From the NCBI GenBank assembly GCA_027625225.1, contig JAQBWG010000114.1, positions 1 through 6,435 of the forward strand: a DNA stretch of 6,435 bases, given 5' to 3'. The stretch's first letter is position 1. Every line of letters starts with the position of its first letter. The stretch comes from Chloroflexota bacterium. Its GTDB lineage: Bacteria; Chloroflexota; Dehalococcoidia; Lucifugimonadales; VGZR01. Under the pieces are notes generated by a model, which saw only the letters and a list, made by a program, of their open reading frames with translations, had not been told where the DNA came from and ran no database searches. This document shows, one piece after another, positions 5,346 through 6,435 of this stretch. The translations under genes and the position numbers were made by a program.

Positions 5346-6296
5346 CTAGTGATCGCGAATGGTATTCGGCATACGCCCCAGGTTGATTTTCAACGCATCG
5401 CCAAACCCGATGCGCTTCACATAGTCTAAATTATTGCGGACGGATTTAGGCTCGAATCCGAAATGCTTCTGCACCCCGTCCAAACCTGCCACGCTATCGT
5501 GGTCCAGCATTTTCAACTGCTCGCTGGTCACCGGCGGCCTCGGCAGGGTACGCTCCATCATCCACACCGCGGGACGCACCATCGCCAGCGGCAGGTGAAT
5601 CTTGATAGGTCGCCTGCCCAACGCCTTTCCTACCTCGTCCAGCATCTTGTCATACGTCAGCCGCTCCGGCCCGCCCAACTCAATCGTCTTCCCCAACATC
5701 TCAGGCTTGTTCAGCGCCTCCACCAGGCACCGCGCCGAATCCGCCACCGCAATAGGCTGGAACGTCGCCTTGCCCGAACCGGCCACCGGAATGATTGGCA
5801 TCAGCTTCATCTGGGCCGCCAACACATTGAAAAACTCGTCCCCCTCGCCAAACCCGACCGAGAACCGCAAAATCGTGTACGGGATTCCCGATTGCTTCAC
5901 CGCCTCCTCGGCCCGCCATCGTGAGCGCATATACGCATACTTTTCGTCAGACACAGCACCGATAGTGCTGGCGTGCACGAACCGCTTTACTCCCACCGTC
6001 TTTGCCGCCTCCACCACATTCGAGGTTCCCACGTAATTCACATATTGGAACGTCGCATCGCCCTTTTCTCGAATGACCGCCGCCAGATGGACGACACTTT
6101 CCACATCTTGCATCGCGTAGTGAAGAGATTCCGGATTCGTCACGTCCCCATACGACTCTTTAACGTCCAGTCCCTCCAATGCAGCGGCGCCAGCCCTACT
6201 GCGTAAAAGCACTTTTGTGGAAATGTTTCTCGACGACAACTCCTCCACAACCCTACGCCCCACAAACCCCGTTGCGCCCGTTACCAGAACCGTCAT
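5346..6296 (-). CDS. NDUFA9-like atypical SDR / NAD(P)-dependent epimerase-dehydratase family protein
   Basis: 316 aa with an N-terminal Rossmann domain opening TGATGFVG (6-13), a basic end of strand beta-2 (LLRSR, 30-34) that suggests NADP(H), an Asp-Val pair (51-52), HLAAV (70-74), Ser110 in HASTIG, and Tyr122. The usual YxxxK lysine is Arg126 (codons read Tyr-Met-Arg-Ser-Arg). The segments LRFSVGFG (143-150), FQPIAVAD (179-186) and ELGGPE (206-211) fit the group related to the complex I accessory subunit NDUFA9. Bacterial members are often named NAD(P)H-binding or sugar-nucleotide epimerase, and their roles are mostly unknown. The C-terminal third (about 215-316) is the variable substrate-side domain. 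The ATG at 6296 has an excellent GGAGGT (6307-6302) 5 nt upstream. The gene lies 27 nt from its neighbours on both sides and is probably co-transcribed with folC and fabF. A catalytic reductase and a cofactor-binding structural or sensor protein are both possible. Confidence 0.9.
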   Translation of the reverse strand: MTVLVTGATGFVGRRVVEELSSRNISTKVLLRSRAGAAALEGLDVKESYGDVTNPESLHYAMQDVESVVHLAAVIREKGDATFQYVNYVGTSNVVEAAKTVGVKRFVHASTIGAVSDEKYAYMRSRWRAEEAVKQSGIPYTILRFSVGFGEGDEFFNVLAAQMKLMPIIPVAGSGKATFQPIAVADSARCLVEALNKPEMLGKTIELGGPERLTYDKMLDEVGKALGRRPIKIHLPLAMVRPAVWMMERTLPRPPVTSEQLKMLDHDSVAGLDGVQKHFGFEPKSVRNNLDYVKRIGFGDALKINLGRMPNTIRDH

Positions 6297-6301
6297 GTCA
6301 G

Positions 6302-6324
6302 ACCTCCGATTCCACTAAGGAATC
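6302..6324 (-). promoter_or_regulatory. Intercistronic hairpin abutting a strong Shine-Dalgarno sequence
   Basis: GATTCC (6324-6319) and GGAATC (6313-6308) form a perfect 6-bp stem with a 5-nt loop. The first stem base is the last base of the upstream stop codon, and the base after the stem begins GGAGGT, the ribosome binding site of the NDUFA9-like gene. Stacking next to the SD could modulate initiation or coupling. It is not a terminator, since there is no T-run. Confidence 0.35.
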
Positions 6325-6435
6325 TAGCTCTCGACTGGCTTCTCGTCCGATGACTCGCTGCTGCCGTTGCTTCTTTCCGCATCACGGCGTCGCTGCCAGT
6401 CAGCCTTAATCACTTCCATGAGGATAAATTCCAAC
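6324..6435 (-). CDS. 3' end of an unrecognised upstream gene (partial)
   Basis: A minus-strand frame is open from the window edge to TAG at 6326-6324 and encodes the last 36 residues of a protein, read as LEFILMEVIKADW followed by a charged tail (QRRRDAERSNGS, then a Ser/Glu-rich end). The first part looks like folded protein; the last 20 or so residues look disordered. An internal ATG at 6419 could instead start a 31-aa peptide, but the open reading to the edge and the 27-nt operon spacing to the next gene favour the end of a longer gene. I do not recognise the family. Confidence 0.55.
   Translation of the reverse strand, partial: LEFILMEVIKADWQRRRDAERSNGSSESSDEKPVES

Noticed and set aside
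4680..5429. Plus-strand open frame of 249 codons antisense to folC and the end of the NDUFA9-like gene
   Set aside because: The same Arg/His-rich shadow composition, no recognisable domain, and complete overlap with conserved coding sequence on the other strand.
1..6435. Mobile elements, CRISPR arrays, tRNA/rRNA genes, toxin-antitoxin or defence genes
   Set aside because: No terminal repeats, spaced direct repeats, cloverleaf-like sequence or matching protein motifs were seen on either strand.

Overview
The window is a compact bacterial gene block. Every supported gene is on the minus strand, so transcription runs from position 6435 toward position 1. Spacing is operon-like: 27, 27, 33, 104 and 47 nt, then a 1-base stop/start overlap. 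Codon use is GC-leaning and two starts are non-ATG (GTG and TTG). The gene content (stand-alone FolC and FabF, an NDUFA9-like protein, a formyl-hydrolase-like protein, tandem SDRs) is compatible with an environmental Chloroflexota/SAR202-like or similar bacterium. That placement is a tentative inference and needs a phylogeny.

In transcription order the layout is as follows. (1) 6324-6435: the 3' end of an unrecognised gene with a charged hydrophilic tail. (2) 5346-6296: an NDUFA9-like atypical SDR. (3) 3900-5318: FolC, from a GTG start. (4) 2616-3866: FabF (KAS II) with an intact Cys-His-His set. (5) 2512-2615: the only sizeable intergenic gap, holding a small hairpin after fabF and a plausible sigma70-type promoter. 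(6) 1591-2511: a formyltransferase-fold protein that resembles the N-terminal hydrolase domain of 10-formyl-THF dehydrogenase more than Met-tRNA formyltransferase. (7) 785-1543: a classical SDR with a TTG start. (8) 27-785: a second classical SDR, coupled to the first by TAATG. A hairpin over its stop codon closes the window.

Two themes recur. Folate/one-carbon metabolism is represented by FolC, which adds glutamate to folates, and by the formyl hydrolase-like protein, which would act on 10-formyl-THF. Acyl or ketone chemistry is represented by FabF and the two SDRs. No stretch over 300 nt lacks a gene. I found no mobile element, CRISPR array, tRNA or rRNA. The genes are mostly recognisable housekeeping or accessory families. 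The points worth a second look are the active site of the formyl hydrolase-like protein, the contrasting cofactor signatures of the SDR pair, the replaced Lys in the NDUFA9-like protein, and several small RNA hairpins placed at stop codons and ribosome binding sites.
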